Shown: positions 54,010-64,000 of the stretch, in pieces
Layout: every line of letters begins with the position of its first letter
Numbering within the stretch: position 1 is the stretch's first letter
The notes under the pieces: generated by a model
Seen by the model: the letters and a program-made list of their open reading frames with translations, nothing else
Told to the model about the DNA's origin: nothing
Databases searched by the model: none
Made by a program: the position numbers and the translations under genes
DNA from: Eriocheir sinensis
Lineage: Eukaryota > Arthropoda > Malacostraca > Decapoda > Varunidae
DNA length: 64,000 bases
NCBI RefSeq assembly: GCF_024679095.1
Contig: NC_066509.1
Location: 14,443,366 to 14,507,365, forward strand
Reading direction: 5' to 3'

Positions 54010-54525
54010 TGATCTATTTATAATTATGTCATGCTCTTTATTCATTTACTTACTTACATCTGTTTCTTGTTTATTGATTTATACTATTCTTTTCGTATTG
54101 ATTCACTCATACCATTTCTTCATTTTATCTGTTCATCTTTTATTTCATGAGGCCACAGTATATATTTTGATGAGCTTATCTCTATATTACTTATTCGTTT
54201 TATTACTTTATCTGTCCATCTTTTTGTTTATTCCATAAAATTCATATAATATCACTTATTCTTTTTTATTACTTTATTTGTCCATCTTTTCCTTTATTTC
54301 GTGAGGCCAACAACATACATTTTGATGAGCTAATTTCTAGTATACTACATATTCGTTAAATTATTCTATCTGTCTGTCTTTTATTTCACGAGGCCAGCAG
54401 AATATACTTTGATGAACTTATTTATATTACTACTTACTCAGTTTACTACTTCATCTGTTCCTGTTTTCTTTTATTTCATGAGGCCAACAATATGTATTCT
54501 GGTGAGCTTATTTCAGGCCACAGTT
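54010..54525. repeat. diverged tandem repeat (TTTATTTCATGAGGCCA unit)
   Basis: TTTATTTCRTGAGGCCANCA and TTTGATGAGCTTATTTCTA recur at 54140, 54293, 54379 and 54472 within TATTACTT-rich sequence. The hydrophobic frame ending at 54238 is a product of this AT-rich repeat. Confidence 0.75.
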
Positions 54526-54975
54526 TCAGGCCGGCACCATGAATTACTTCGCAACAAATGACGTGCTCTCCCCAACCAGTATAGTTCGTTCTAAGACATT
54601 CTCCTCGACCCCATTTTCCTTTACGTTCGCTGCTCCCGGTACGTAGCTATTGCACAACCGAAACTGAGGCGACCACGCGCAGGAGAAAACATAAGGACAG
54701 GCACTGGAGACACGATCCATGCACATCCGTCCCTCCCCAATACAATTCTTCAATAAACACAAACGACACTGAACCATTTGTGGGAACGATGAGGCTCCCT
54801 GGACGAAGCAAATAAACAATGGACGAAGGGCGTGCAATTTTATTTCGCCATGCGGGCTGCTGCTGTGTACACTTGAGTCCCTTGCCCTCCCCTAACATCG
54901 AAAATTTATCCAAGGCCCCGCTGGCGAGCCCCTTCCTGCACGGTTTTGTATAGCTGAGGCAGATCAATGGACAGC
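54526..54975. other. unannotated stretch
   Basis: Two overlapping minus-strand frames (about 100 residues each) without a recognisable domain. No other signal. Confidence 0.4.
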
Positions 54976-55335
54976 AGTCGGTCAGTCAGTTAATCAGTCA
55001 GTGGGTCGGTCAGTCGGTCAATCACTTAGTCAGTCGGTCACTCAGTCAGTCGGTCATACAGTCAGTCATTTGGTTTGTCAGTCAGTCGGTCAATCACTTA
55101 GTCGGTCAGTCACTCAGCCAGTCGGTCAGTTAGTCAGTCAGTCGGCCAGTCAGTCATTGGGCTTGTCAGTCAGTCGGTCACTCAGCCAGTCGGTCAGTTA
55201 GTCAGTCAGTCGGCCAGTCAGTCATTGGGCTTGTCAGTCAGTCGGTCACTCAGTCAGTCGGTCATATAGAGTCAGTCGGCCAGTCAGTCATTCGGTTTGT
55301 CAGTCAGTCGGTCATACAGTCAGTCAGTCGGCCAT
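54976..55335. repeat. GTCAGTCGGTCA satellite
   Basis: Runs of CAGT, CGGT and CATT tetramers, with a larger repeat (GTCAGTCGGCCAGTCAGTCA followed by TTGGGCTTGTCAGTCAGTCG) at 55130 and 55208. A second block lies at 56585-56735. Confidence 0.93.
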
Positions 55336-55364
55336 GTCGGGACCCAGAAGACGAGGAAATAGAG

Positions 55365-55640
55365 AAGTGACATATACAACAGTGTAAACATTTCATAGAA
55401 CAAACGATAACAAAAGAGGGGAAACAACGAGGGTAAAGGAAAACAGATACCCAGAGAGGAATGACAGATATACAACTGTGTAAACATCTGACAGGACAAA
55501 CACTAACATGAAGGGTGACATATACAACAGTGTAAACATCTCATTGGACAAACGATAACAAAAGGGGAAACAACGAGGGTAAAGGAAAACAGATACCCAA
55601 ACTCAGATACAGAAAACAGATACCCAGTGGGCGTGGTCAG
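55365..55640. repeat. tandem duplication (GTGACATATACAACAGTGTA unit)
   Basis: ACATATACAACAGTGTAAAC, GGACAAACGATAACAAAAG and GAGGGTAAAGGAAAACAGAT recur at 55368, 55466 (variant) and 55507; AAAACAGATACCCA repeats four times. Confidence 0.85.
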
Positions 55641-56580
55641 AAAGCGTGAACAACCATTGAAAAAGACTCTGAACCCGTGACGTCAGTCGTGGCGACATGT
55701 TATGAGCCAATAATTTAACAGAAAAATCACTGTGGGAGTGTCTTAAGACTGAATTACGAATAGCAAGAGAAGTAAAACAATACAACAAAACTGAGCGAGC
55801 CAATGGGTGTGACAGGAAGTATTGGCCATTGGTTATGTAGAAAATTATGGCGTGTCAAGGATGTAAGTCCGCCTAAAGCAAAGAAAAATGTGGCCTAGAA
55901 ATTAGTGGTATGGGTAGACCGAGCTTGGTTCTCGCCTCAAGCAGACCTGCTACTCATTCAGCCGAGAATGGCTGTTGTGATCTTAATCGTGAGTAGAAAT
56001 TCGAGAATCTAAGGGAAACCGACTGTATTGTCCTGGAGATTATAATGTAGGAGATGTGAAGTAGGATTGTGAGTGGGACAGGATTGTGATTATTTTATTG
56101 CGATGTAAAGCAAAGGTAGAAACCACTGGGTGTGGTATAATTTGGTGCTTCCGTGACTTGAAGTAGATTATACTAAAGGAATGTGTTATTAGGATTTTGT
56201 GAAGAGAGTACATAATGATTGTGATGTAAGCAGAGAGATACAAACCACTGCTTGTGGGATGACGAGTGTTATTATTATTGGCAACAACTGAGCACATATT
56301 GTAGTATTATGTTTAAGACATGTCGTTTGTCATATGTTGTATCCATTGCTGAATATGCCAGTGTTATGACCGTCTGAGCATAGAATATTGCGTAAGGCAA
56401 TTACTTTCATTTAATTTTAAATAAATGTATATTTTCTTTTTCCCTTGTTTATCCCCGAACACCAGTCTCCAATAACAACTTAAGCCGGATCACGCTACCA
56501 GGGATACGAGACGGTGAGATCATTTATGGAGTAATTAATGAGTGATAAAAGAGTTGATTTAATACAAGAAAAGAAGGGTC
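55641..56580. other. unannotated AT-rich stretch
   Basis: No gene. GAGATACAAACCACTG/AGGTAGAAACCACTG plus TGTGGNATNA occur near 56115 and 56235, a weak internal repeat. Confidence 0.4.
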
Positions 56581-56584
56581 CAAA

Positions 56585-56740
56585 AGCCAGTCAGTCATTT
56601 GGTTTGTCAGTCAGTCGGTCAGTTAGTCAGTCAGTCGGCCAGTCAGTCATTTCGTTTGTCAGTGAGTCGGTCATACAGTCAGTCAGTCGGCCATTCAGTC
56701 ATTTGGTTTGTCAGTCAGTCGGTCAGTCAGAGGGCGAAGG
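56585..56740. repeat. GTCAGTCGGTCA satellite, second block
   Basis: The same tetramer pattern and CAGTCATTTGGTTTGTCAGT spacer as 54976-55335, 1.25 kb away. The DNA between the blocks could be an insertion into one original array. Confidence 0.9.
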
Positions 56741-56849
56741 AGCCAAGTCTGAGCTACTGTCCGTCCTTCTGCCACTCGGTTACTCAAGAGCTTGTTCTCA
56801 GACCCTTTTGACTCCCACAACAACTATTTTCAAAGGCCACAAAGGAGGT

Positions 56850-56977
56850 TAGTCGGGTCCTCATGAGTGCTGTTCATATCCACGGTGCAAAAGCCATGCC
56901 AAACTTTCACTAGGATCATAAAACTACCCATGAAAATACCCACAACCTCCACGAAGGCTTTATCAAATGTGGGTGTT
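56850..56977 (-). repeat. dispersed repeat family X, copy 2
   Basis: Minus strand: GATAAAGCCTTCGTGGAGGT, TTCATGGGTAGTTTTATGAT, CCTAGTGAAAGTTTGGCATG, matching 63520-63600 and 51985-52040. It abuts a LINE1 tail. Confidence 0.65.
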
Positions 56978-57070
56978 TTCTTTTTTTTCTGCAACAAAGG
57001 AGACAGCTCAAGGGCACAAAAAAAAGGAAGCAATAATTAAAAGAAAGCCCTCTACTCGCTGCTCCTAAAA
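56978..57070 (-). mobile_element. LINE1 3' tail, copy 8
   Basis: TTTTTTCTGCAACAAAGGAG, ACAGCTCAAGGGCAC, CTACTCGCTGCTCCTAAAAA; about 90 bases only. Confidence 0.85.
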
Positions 57071-57535
57071 AGTAAGTAGTAAAAAGTAAGTCCAGAAAGG
57101 TTTGAATATATGGGCAGGTCACTCATTTTTCCGCTTGTCATTCCTTCCTCTTTTCTCTCCGTCTCCCTTTACTCTTTTCTCTGCTCTTCTCTCCACCCCC
57201 TGATATACTTAACCCTCCTTCCTCCCCTTTCGTCCTGAGCGGCTTTATTATTCTCAGAGTGTCATGTTAAAAGCCTACACTCTTATTTAACATGAGCAAA
57301 TCGCGGTCTGTTTCTTGAGGTCACCGTCTGTCTATCTGTCTGTGTTTGTCTATTTATCTATCCATCTACCATTTTATCCATTTGTCTATTTATCTATCTG
57401 TTTGCTGATCTGTCTATCTACTTGTCTGTCTATCTATCTATCAATCTATTTATCTATGTATTTCCATGAGTTTCCAAATTTAATATAGGGAACACTGGCA
57501 AAGAGGAAAGAATAATATATGTTTTACCTTATCGT
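57071..57535. other. pyrimidine-rich and CTAT-repeat stretch
   Basis: Pyrimidine-rich at 57120-57240 and imperfect CTGT/CTAT tetramers at 57330-57460. No gene. Confidence 0.6.
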
Positions 57536-57581
<46 letters not shown>

Positions 57582-57638
57582 AAGAGCGAGCGAGAGCGAG
57601 AAGAGAGAGAAGAGAAGAGAGAGAAGAGGAGAGAGAAT
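57536..57638. repeat. (GA)n microsatellite, decaying
   Basis: Perfect GA 57537-57580, then GAGCGAGA and AGAGAAG variants to 57636. Confidence 0.93.
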
Positions 57639-57742
57639 CATCACTCATCCGTAATAGGAAAGGACACCCACGTTAAGGATAGTGAGGTGAAAAGTGGAGA
57701 GCAGAAAGAGAAAAGAAGAACAACGAGTGGGAGGCAAGCAAC

Positions 57743-57760
57743 GGGGGGGGGGGGGGGGGG
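57743..57760. repeat. G18 homopolymer
   Basis: Eighteen consecutive G on the + strand, within a purine-rich stretch. It could form a G-quadruplex. Confidence 0.95.
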
Positions 57761-57872
57761 AAGGGAAGGAAATAGGAAGGAAGCAAATAAAAGACAGAAT
57801 AATAAAGAACAGAAACACAAGCAAAGAGAGGAAGAGGAGAACGAAATAGAAGAGGGAGATAGAACCCCCCCC

Positions 57873-57888
<16 letters not shown>

Positions 57889-57944
<56 letters not shown>
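57889..57944. repeat. (CA)n microsatellite
   Basis: 28 CA units. Confidence 0.96.
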
Positions 57945-57947
<3 letters not shown>

Positions 57948-58216
57948 TAAGCCGAATACATACAAAACGAAGAAACAACAAACATACGAATATACCACAA
58001 AGACCAACAGGGTACAGTACATAACTCCTCCTTCCTTGTCATCCCTTTGGCTAACCTCTTTTCGCCTTTCCTGTCCTCTCGACCAAGAATGAAAGAAAGG
58101 ACTGAAGCAGAGTGGAAAATTAGGTGAAGAGGGGAGGGAAATACACGAGGAGAGACGGGAAAAGGCACAAGGAAAATGAAAAGGAGGTCTGGGAGGAAAA
58201 CCATGACTTGAGGGAC

Positions 58217-58219
<3 letters not shown>

Positions 58220-58261
<42 letters not shown>
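58220..58261. repeat. (GA)n microsatellite
   Basis: About 20 GA units. 57945-58219 and 58262-58585 hold no recognised gene. Confidence 0.94.
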
Positions 58262-58263
<2 letters not shown>

Positions 58264-58585
58264 AATAATATTGCCTTGCCTGTCAGAAATGTAACAACCA
58301 AGATTATGTAATTCACTTGAAAGTATTACCTCCTCCTCTCTACTCTCCTCATGTTACGTGTCACCAAGAGCCAGCAGGACGTTATCTCCGGTTTCTCTCT
58401 CAGTACGCTCACGGAGGAAAGGAGGAACGTCTCATTAACTCTTTCACTCACTACTCTTTTGATGTTCCGTGGCAGGGAGATCCAGAAATGTTGGCGTGTC
58501 CTTCTACCAAGAACTAATTTGATGCCTTTTGATCGCCCTCTGATTCCCCTCCTAAAATGATGCGTCGAGAATCTGTCCACACGTT

Positions 58586-58725
58586 GTTTTTTTTGTTTTT
58601 TTTATACACGAGAAGCAGCAGCTCAAGGGCAAAAATATAAAAAAAAAGTCCGCTAGGCGCTGCTTCCAAGAAAATAGATTAAGGCCAAAAAAGAAGGGGC
58701 AGTTTCGGATGGAGAGGTGCCACAA
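58586..58725 (-). mobile_element. LINE1 3' tail, copy 9 (diverged)
   Basis: TTTTTTTTATACACGAGAAG, CAGCAGCTCAAGGGCAAAAA, CCGCTAGGCGCTGC and GGCCAAAAAAGAAGGGGCAG: same order as other tails but about 80% like them, so older. Confidence 0.75.
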
Positions 58726-58759
58726 TACTTTCCTCTCCCCTCTTGTCTTCTTGCCCATC

Positions 58760-59235
58760 ATGACTGAATCTGAGCGTGAGGGAGGCGGGGAAGCAAGCCA
58801 CCACCCAACCAGTAAGACAGACAGACAGGCGGTTGTGAAAGGAAAGCGTGAAGTGGGCGTGAATGACAACAAAATTCTGTCCACTCGTGTGCTCCATTAC
58901 TTGTTGACTCTGAGGATGCGAGAGGCGGGGAAGCAAGCGAGACAGACAGGCTTTGGTGGTTGTAAAATTAAAGGATGAAGTTACTGATGACAACAAAATT
59001 CTGTCCATTACTTGTTGAATCTGAGGATGTGGGAGTCGGGGGAGCAGGCGAGACAGACAGGCGTTGATGGCGTACAATTAAAGGATGAAGTTACAGATAA
59101 AACAAAATTCTGTCCATTACTCGTCGAATTTGAGGATGTGGGAGTCGGGGGAACAAGCCACCACCCAACCAGCGAGACAGACAGGCGTTGGTGATGGTAA
59201 AATGAAAGCGCGACGTGAGCGGAGATGACAAGAAA
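58760..59235. repeat. four tandem copies of a 105-145-bp unit
   Basis: Unit landmarks GAGNCGGGGNANCAAGC, GAGACAGACAGGCGTTGRTGG, AAATTAAAGGATGAAGTTAC, AACAAAATTCTGTCCATTAC, TTGAATNTGAGGATG recur at about 58775, 58920, 59030 and 59145. The first and last units share CCACCACCCAACCAG, missing from the middle two. Confidence 0.88.
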
Positions 59236-59336
59236 AAGAGTGAGAAAAGATGAAGAAGCGGCGATTCATTGATTTCTCCCGGGATCGCCTGCAGCCCGTG
59301 ATTGCCTCGTTCTGCTTGTTACCACTCGCCAAGTTA

Positions 59337-59470
59337 ACCCCTTGACTGCGGATTTCCTACCAGAAGACCTCACCAAGCTTCAGGAATGGAACAAAAAGTG
59401 GCTGCTACGATTCAATGAAGAAAAATGTAAAGTCCTGCATCTTGGGAGGGATATCCAGCACACCAATACC
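59337..59470 (+). pseudogene. LINE RT fragment, left of the foldback insertion
   Basis: Reads DFLPEDLTKLQEWNKKWLLR followed by FNEEKCKVLHLGRDIQ, the palm-to-thumb block of an L2/CR1-like RT (LQEW..KWLLRFN..KCKVLHLG). It differs from the CR1 copies at 30-46 kb (ISAWSERWEMPFNVDKCQVL), so it is a further LINE family. Its continuation is at 60662. Confidence 0.85.
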
Positions 59471-60661
59471 CATAGTTGGGCGTTATCGCGATAAGTTATC
59501 ACGATACTTTATCGCTGATAAGAAAATCGGGTTATCGGCCATCCGCTGCTTATTTAAATATATATCGGTATCTTCGTTACTTTTGTAACCAAACTAGTGA
59601 TAATCGCTACTTTTTTCCGCCTCTCAGAAAAAAACGTTGTCTCCTCGCTACTGCACATACGTGGCCCGCTCGCCCGGTGTTGTATGAAAAAACTTCGGGG
59701 GTATGAAATATCTTTGATGAAGAAATTTCCTACTTAGATCATCAACATTAAAATAATAGGCTATTTGTTTTATGTTAGACTCAAAAATCAATATATCAGA
59801 GAGAAAAATCATTTAACTTTGCCCCAAAAATGATTATTCACTGCCTCAAATTTGATATTCCATATTCGTTTGTGAGCATGCCATGGTATTGAAGGCACCC
59901 GGTGTTGTGTTATTTGGTGTCCCATCGTCAAAAGCTGGCGCTTTTGTTTACAAACACTGGTCTCTCGTGAACTGCACATGCTCATTGCTCAGGCCAGTAA
60001 GCGAAGACCTGTACAGTCTCACAAAGCTTTTTAACACATTAAGAGTTGCTGGAAGGCTGAATCAGACATACAGTACCACCATCCTCGCTGTTTCTAGAAT
60101 GACACTCTGTACATATAAATACAACTCGTAGAGTGTCGTTCTAGAAACAGCGGGGATGGTGGTAGTGGTACTGTATGTCTCATTCAGCATTCCAGCAACT
60201 CTTAATTACGGTTAAAAAGCTTTGTGAGACTGTACAGGTCTACGCTTGCTGGTCTGAGCATGCGCAGTTCACGAGAGACCAGTGTTTGTAAACAAAAGCA
60301 CCAGCTTTTGGCGGTGGGGCCGCCAAATAACACAACACCGGTTCAGGCGTTTCTAGTATTACCGTCCATAGGTACGTGTCAATGTGTGGTTTTCAGGTTT
60401 TGTAAGTTTTCTAAAATACAGATAATGAAAATTTGAATTCATCTATGTTTTTTTATTTGAAATATCAATATAGTATCATTTTCGCCTGTCGGACTTATCG
60501 CTAGCTAGTATCGGAATTGTGGATTTATATCGGTATCGGTTATCGGTTATCGCCTATATTTGTGTCTCCAGTTAACGAATATCGGTTATCACCGATAAGG
60601 TTTTCCATTATCAGTTATCGGTTATCGGGAATAAGGTTTTATGTTATCGTGCCCAGCTATG
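59471..60661. mobile_element. hAT-type foldback element, copy 2, with perfect 8-bp target duplication
   Basis: CCAATACC at 59463-59470 and again at 60662-60669 flank the element exactly. Ends CATAGTTGGGCGTTATCG and CGTGCCCAGCTATG are inverted (CATAGYTGGGC). Subterminal zones repeat TTATCGG/CGATAA. A central inverted repeat of about 190-240 bases per arm is centred near 60120 (CAGTCTCACAAAGCTTTTTA, GGAAGGCTGAATCAGAC, CCATCCTCGCTGTTTCTAGA and complements). It is the reverse orientation of 30739-31769 and carries about 200 extra bases at 59671-59880. No transposase. 8-bp duplication and subterminal repeats fit hAT. Confidence 0.9.
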
Positions 60662-60740
60662 CCAATACCACATGGGAAACACTAACTATCCACCACAGGG
60701 GCAGAGAAAGACCTGGGACTATAATATGTTACCAGGCTAC
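60662..60740 (+). pseudogene. LINE RT fragment, right of the foldback insertion
   Basis: ACCACATGGGAAACACTAAC then GCAGAGAAAGACCTGGGACT: in the right frames YHMGN and EKDLGL, the block that follows KCKVLHLG in L2/CR1-like RTs. Removing the foldback element and one CCAATACC restores continuity with 59470. Confidence 0.75.
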
Positions 60741-60854
60741 CAGTGAGAGCCAAATCCGTGCCAATCGCAGCGCCTCATTGGCCCCTGAGCTTCTGGCAGG
60801 TAAGAACTCTTTACCACGGGACAAAGGGCAGGTGTGACAACCGGGTTACCATAT

Positions 60855-60925
60855 TTTACCTTCCCCAAGTTTCCCCAGGTACCCATTTATTGACCTGCCC
60901 GGTTAGTGGTGGAGGGAGTGAGTGG
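60855..60925 (-). mobile_element. SINE family C fragment
   Basis: ACCTTCCCCAAGTTTCCCCA followed by GGTACCCATTTATTGACC matches 27042-27082 in the same orientation. Only the tail part is clear. Confidence 0.6.
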
Positions 60926-61630
60926 AGGGGCTCAACGTGAGTCAAGAAATTTCCAGCCTACATCATCATTAGTTTTCACCTCAGACAATATATTCAAAGT
61001 TTCAGCCGGACAGAATATCCCTCTATTAATCGTTCCAACGCTACTTGGTAAGCCAACTTGCCCTAGGTAGAACAAGCGTCCTATTCTCTTCTTTATGAGC
61101 CTTACTTCGTAACCTCAAGAATGTGATCGTCATAATTTAATACGGTAAGAATGGCAACTTTTCACTGACTAAAGTGTTTTGTAATAAAAACATCGTCCGC
61201 TTTTGTTCTACTCTGAAGTTTAGTTGTTAACTTTCAAAACAACAATGATTCATGTGAGGCACAAAGAGAAACTTGAAGCTTAAGCCGCTTCAGAAGTTTA
61301 GCAACGTAAGAATAATTTACCTAAACTTTCAGACTTCATACTACAATGATTAGTACGATTAACCATGAGAAAGAAAAAACAACAGACGACATTACATCAA
61401 CGAGCAATCTTCAGCTGACGCAAGTGTTCGGCAATAACAGGCCGGCAACAACACGCTGCACACTCCCCGCTTTGAGGCGGCGCAGTCCACCCAGCCTTGT
61501 GCAGCGTGGTGAAAGACGTGACATTGGAAGCCGAAGCATAATTACAGGATCCGCAGCGCTCAATGGACGTGGTGTTTTGTTTTGGAGCATATATAATGAT
61601 TGGTATTGGCAGTCTGTGGCGCGTAAACAA
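60926..61630. other. unannotated stretch
   Basis: A 95-residue plus frame (61346-61633) has no recognisable domain. No repeat structure. Confidence 0.4.
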
Positions 61631-61633
61631 TAA

Positions 61634-62115
61634 CTGGTGGTGGCGGTGGTGGTGGTGTGGATGGTGGTGATATAGTGGGTGGTGGTGTGGTGATGATGAC
61701 GGTGGTGGTGGTAGTGTAGTGGGTGCTAGTGTAGTGGTGGTGTGATGATAGTGGATGGTGGTGGTGAGTGATGATACTGGGTGCATGGTGGTGTGGTGAT
61801 GGTGGTGATAGTGGTGGCTTGGTGTAGTGAATGGTGGTGGTGAGTGACGATCAGGGGTGGTGGTGGTGGTGGTGAGTGATGACAGTGGGTGGTGGTACAG
61901 GTAGTGATGTGGGATAGTGGCGATGGTGTGGTGTGGTGGTGGGGGGGGGGGGGCGGTGTTTCTGCTGATAATGATAGTGACGGTTATTGACAGTGTAGTG
62001 ATTTGTGGTGTTGTTACCCGATAGTCTTAGGAGTAGTAATGATCGTTCTGGCAAGGCTTATTATAGTGATGGATGATGGAGCGGTGGTGGTGGTGGTGGT
62101 ACGGGTGGTGGGGGG
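61634..62115. repeat. GGTGGT/GTGATGGTGG low-complexity tract
   Basis: Almost only G and T with scattered GATGATAG; includes G12 at 61942-61953. The His- and Pro-rich minus frames are artefacts. Confidence 0.93.
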
Positions 62116-62267
62116 TATTATGGTATGTTCGACGTTTCGTTCACACACTCCATTACAATAACTTCAGACATCAGGAAAAAGGATACTCTAAAAATATATG
62201 TATCTAGAGCACATGCAGGGTTTTTTATATGAATCCTAATTGAAGTGGCGTTAACTATATACTGGTA

Positions 62268-62727
62268 AGAAGGGAAAGAGAAGGTCAATGAAGGAAGAAG
62301 AGAAGGGAGTAAAGAAAGGAGAGAGAAGGGGAAGGAGGAGAAGGGGAAAGAGAAGGGGAAGGAGGAGAAGGGGAAAGAGAAGGGGTGACAAGGAGATGAG
62401 CAGGGGAAGAGAAAGGGAAGAGAAGTGGTAGAGGAGAGGAAGAGAAGAAAAAAAGGAAAGAGAAGGGGAAGGAGGAGAAGGGGGCAGAGAAGGGAGAAGA
62501 GAAGGAGAAGGGGAAAGAGAAGGGGGCAGAGAAGGGGGAAGAGAAGGAAAAGGGGAAGAGAAGAGGAAGAGAAGAAAAAAAGTGGGTAGAGAAGGCCAAG
62601 AAAAGACGAAGCAACGGAGAAAAGGAGAATGAGAAGCGGAAGGAGAAGTGAAATAGAAGGGAGAGAAAAGGAGAGAGAAGAGAAAGAGAAGGGGAGGAGG
62701 AGAAGCGGAGAAGGGAGAGAGAAGAGA
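62268..62727. repeat. 460-bp polypurine tract (GAGAAGGGGAA units)
   Basis: Nearly pure A and G on the + strand; GAAGGGGAAAGAGAAGGGG and GGAGGAGAAGGGG units recur. The Ser-, Leu-, Pro- and Phe-rich minus frames of up to 210 residues follow from CCTTCTC repeats. Confidence 0.95.
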
Positions 62728-62917
62728 TAGCAACTTAACGTGGATGGCAACGTCGCTTCGAGTCTAGCGTTACTTGAGATTGTCTGTATAGTTTAATTAA
62801 GTGAAATTGTACATAGTTACGGACGCTCGAAACAACTGACACTTGCACCTGACCCCCGGCAAGATGTGAGGTCGCGCTTGAGTACCTGACCCCTTACCTT
62901 AACGCTGCTGTGGTCAT

Positions 62918-63062
62918 TTTTTTCCACTTTTTCTTTACGGGAAAGGAAGCGGCTCAAGGGCAAAAATAAATGAGAAAAAAAAACGCCGCCCCTATAAAAG
63001 AGAGGGAAGATGAGTGGCCAAATGAGAGGTCAATTTCGGGAGGTGGTGGTGGTGGTGGAGAG
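62918..63062 (-). mobile_element. LINE1 3' tail, copy 10 (diverged)
   Basis: TTTACGGGAAAGGAAGCGGC, TCAAGGGCAAAAATAAAT, GAGTGGCCAAATGAGAGGTC, AATTTCGGGAGG. Confidence 0.8.
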
Positions 63063-63326
63063 GTCAAGGCTTGTGGCGGGGCAGCAGATCAATGGCAGGT
63101 TTGATTAGGAGGCCGATCGCAAACAGAGCTGATTGGCGGCGGTCCTCAGATGCCATGCCGGGCCTCGCGTGCAGCAATGAGCCCTCGGAGTAATGACATC
63201 GGCTATTGCTCATCGCTCGGCTTGTTCCTCCGGTCGGCAGCAAGTCACTTCTGATCGAGGACACATTCATCTGGTGCCGCCGCTTCCCTGGCAACGCTAC
63301 CAAACTGAATTTCCTCATTGTCCTTT

Positions 63327-63452
63327 TTTTTTGCAACAAAGGAGACAGCTCAAGGGCACAAATAAGGAAGCAATAATATAAAAAAAAGCCCGCTACTCGC
63401 TGCTCCTAAAAAAAAAGAATCAAAAGAGGTGGTCGAAAGAGAGGTGCTATTT
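63327..63452 (-). mobile_element. LINE1 3' tail, copy 11
   Basis: TTTTTTTTGCAACAAAGGAG, ACAGCTCAAGGGCACAAATA, CCCGCTACTCGCTGCTCCTA, AAAGAGGTGGTCGAAAGAGA. Confidence 0.88.
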
Positions 63453-63464
63453 TCCTGTTTCTCT

Positions 63465-63690
63465 TGTACGGCCAAGGCTCGTATTCTAAAACGCATCGGC
63501 ACCTCAGTTCGCCTGTTGGAAAAGCCTCATCGTAGAAGTTCTTGGAGTTTCTATGGGCTGTTTTACGATCCTAGGGAGATCTTCACATGATTTCTGCGCC
63601 TTGGACGGGAATGTCACCCATGAACACCCAGTTAATCTTCTCTGTGGCCTTGGAAAGTACTCATAATGGACGTCCAATAGGTTTAAGAAT
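63465..63690 (+). repeat. dispersed repeat family X, longest copy
   Basis: GCTCGTATTCTAAAACGCAT, AAGCCTCATCGTAGAAGTTC, TTTCTATGGGCTGTTTTACG, ATCCTAGGGAGATCTTC, CATGAACACCCAGTTAATCT. It shares its central 90 bases with 51985-52060 and the reverse of 56850-56975. The rest of the window (63691-64000) has a T11 run and no recognised gene. Confidence 0.6.
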
Positions 63691-64000
63691 ATGGATCTAA
63701 ATCATCTAGTCGTGTTCATAAAACCTGTTGGACAAATAAGGCATTACATTTTTTTTTTTTTATTATGGAGTAAAAAATGTCTCCAGCAAGGGAAACAAAG
63801 TGAGAAAATGGTTTATTCGCACAGAATTTGTAACTACGTAGTGATTTGTTGTTAAGCCGCTTGGTCAGACAATACCGAAACATTACTTTGTTATTCTGCT
63901 GTGGAGGGACTTGATGAATTGCCGATAAAATATGTATACGCGAGTCACAAAGGACAGTGGCCGGAGAACGTTGCAGCCTTGTCGTTTTATTAATTTCATG

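Noticed and set aside
54976..55335. CRISPR-like array
   Set aside because: Tetramer satellite without constant-length unique spacers, in a eukaryotic context.
57645..58316. 223-residue minus-strand frame with Cys-Val repeats and hydrophobic segments
   Set aside because: It passes through (CA)n, the G18 run and (GA)n; outside these nothing resembles a protein family.
62118..62750. 210-residue Ser/Leu/Pro/Phe-rich minus-strand frame
   Set aside because: It is the complement of a polypurine tract. Composition alone keeps it open, and two other minus frames over the same bases are open as well.

Overview
The window is eukaryotic, non-coding-rich genomic DNA, most probably from a decapod crustacean (crab-like). 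Three things point there: very dense and long dinucleotide microsatellites (AT, CT/GA, GT/CA), a LINE family whose reverse transcriptase has the YADDSTLHYS signature I associate with crab and shrimp genomes, and one intron-containing animal gene. The organism call is an inference; nothing in the window names the species. There are no prokaryotic operons, rRNA genes or CRISPR arrays.

The only host gene I can name is a WDFY2-like gene (WD repeats plus FYVE finger, an endosomal PI3P-binding scaffold) on the + strand. Six exons lie at 17200-17364, 25648-25783, 27795-28098, 29157-29293, 29503-29608 and 29900-29979. It is cut by a 100-N assembly gap at 29980-30079, just after the first FYVE cysteine pair. 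All its splice sites are good, but exons 1 and 3 carry small indels that break the frame, which looks like base-level assembly error rather than gene decay. Two weaker candidates are a GC-rich membrane-protein exon at 1828-2194 and a 164-residue minus-strand open frame at 14098-14592.

Layout: 1-5.4 kb holds a hAT-like terminus, the membrane-protein exon, a hAT-like MITE with ATTACA repeats, and a TTAA-flanked inverted-repeat element whose left end contains a 30-bp palindrome bounded by an 8-bp duplication. 5.5-10.8 kb is a pile-up of (TA)n, tRNA-derived SINEs and two head-to-head jockey-type LINE copies (called LINE1 here for convenience). 10.9-13.25 kb is a 31-bp minisatellite. 14-17 kb has decayed CR1-type fragments. 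17.2-30 kb is the WDFY2-like gene, with a multicopy arthropod transposon-type open frame, LINE pieces, SINEs and a pogo/mariner-like MITE in its introns. 30-47.5 kb is a cluster of CR1-type LINE copies that encode an SGNH esterase, an endonuclease and a reverse transcriptase. The best copy keeps an intact 651-residue RT frame at 44218-46173. A 1.0-kb hAT-type foldback element interrupts one copy, and a 1.2-kb relative with a perfect 8-bp target duplication lies at 59471-60661. 47.5-49.3 kb is a three-layer nest: a LINE tail inside a hAT transposase remnant inside a diverged CR1. 49.3-64 kb is mostly satellites, minisatellites, microsatellites, short LINE tails and a further repeat family.

The mobile elements form a mutually dependent community. 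The LINEs supply reverse transcriptase, and at least one SINE appears to carry the LINE1 3' tail. The foldback, TIR and MITE elements lack their own enzymes and must have relied on transposases encoded elsewhere. Family names such as jockey-type, CR1-type and hAT-like rest on motifs and terminal structure seen by eye, not on database searches.
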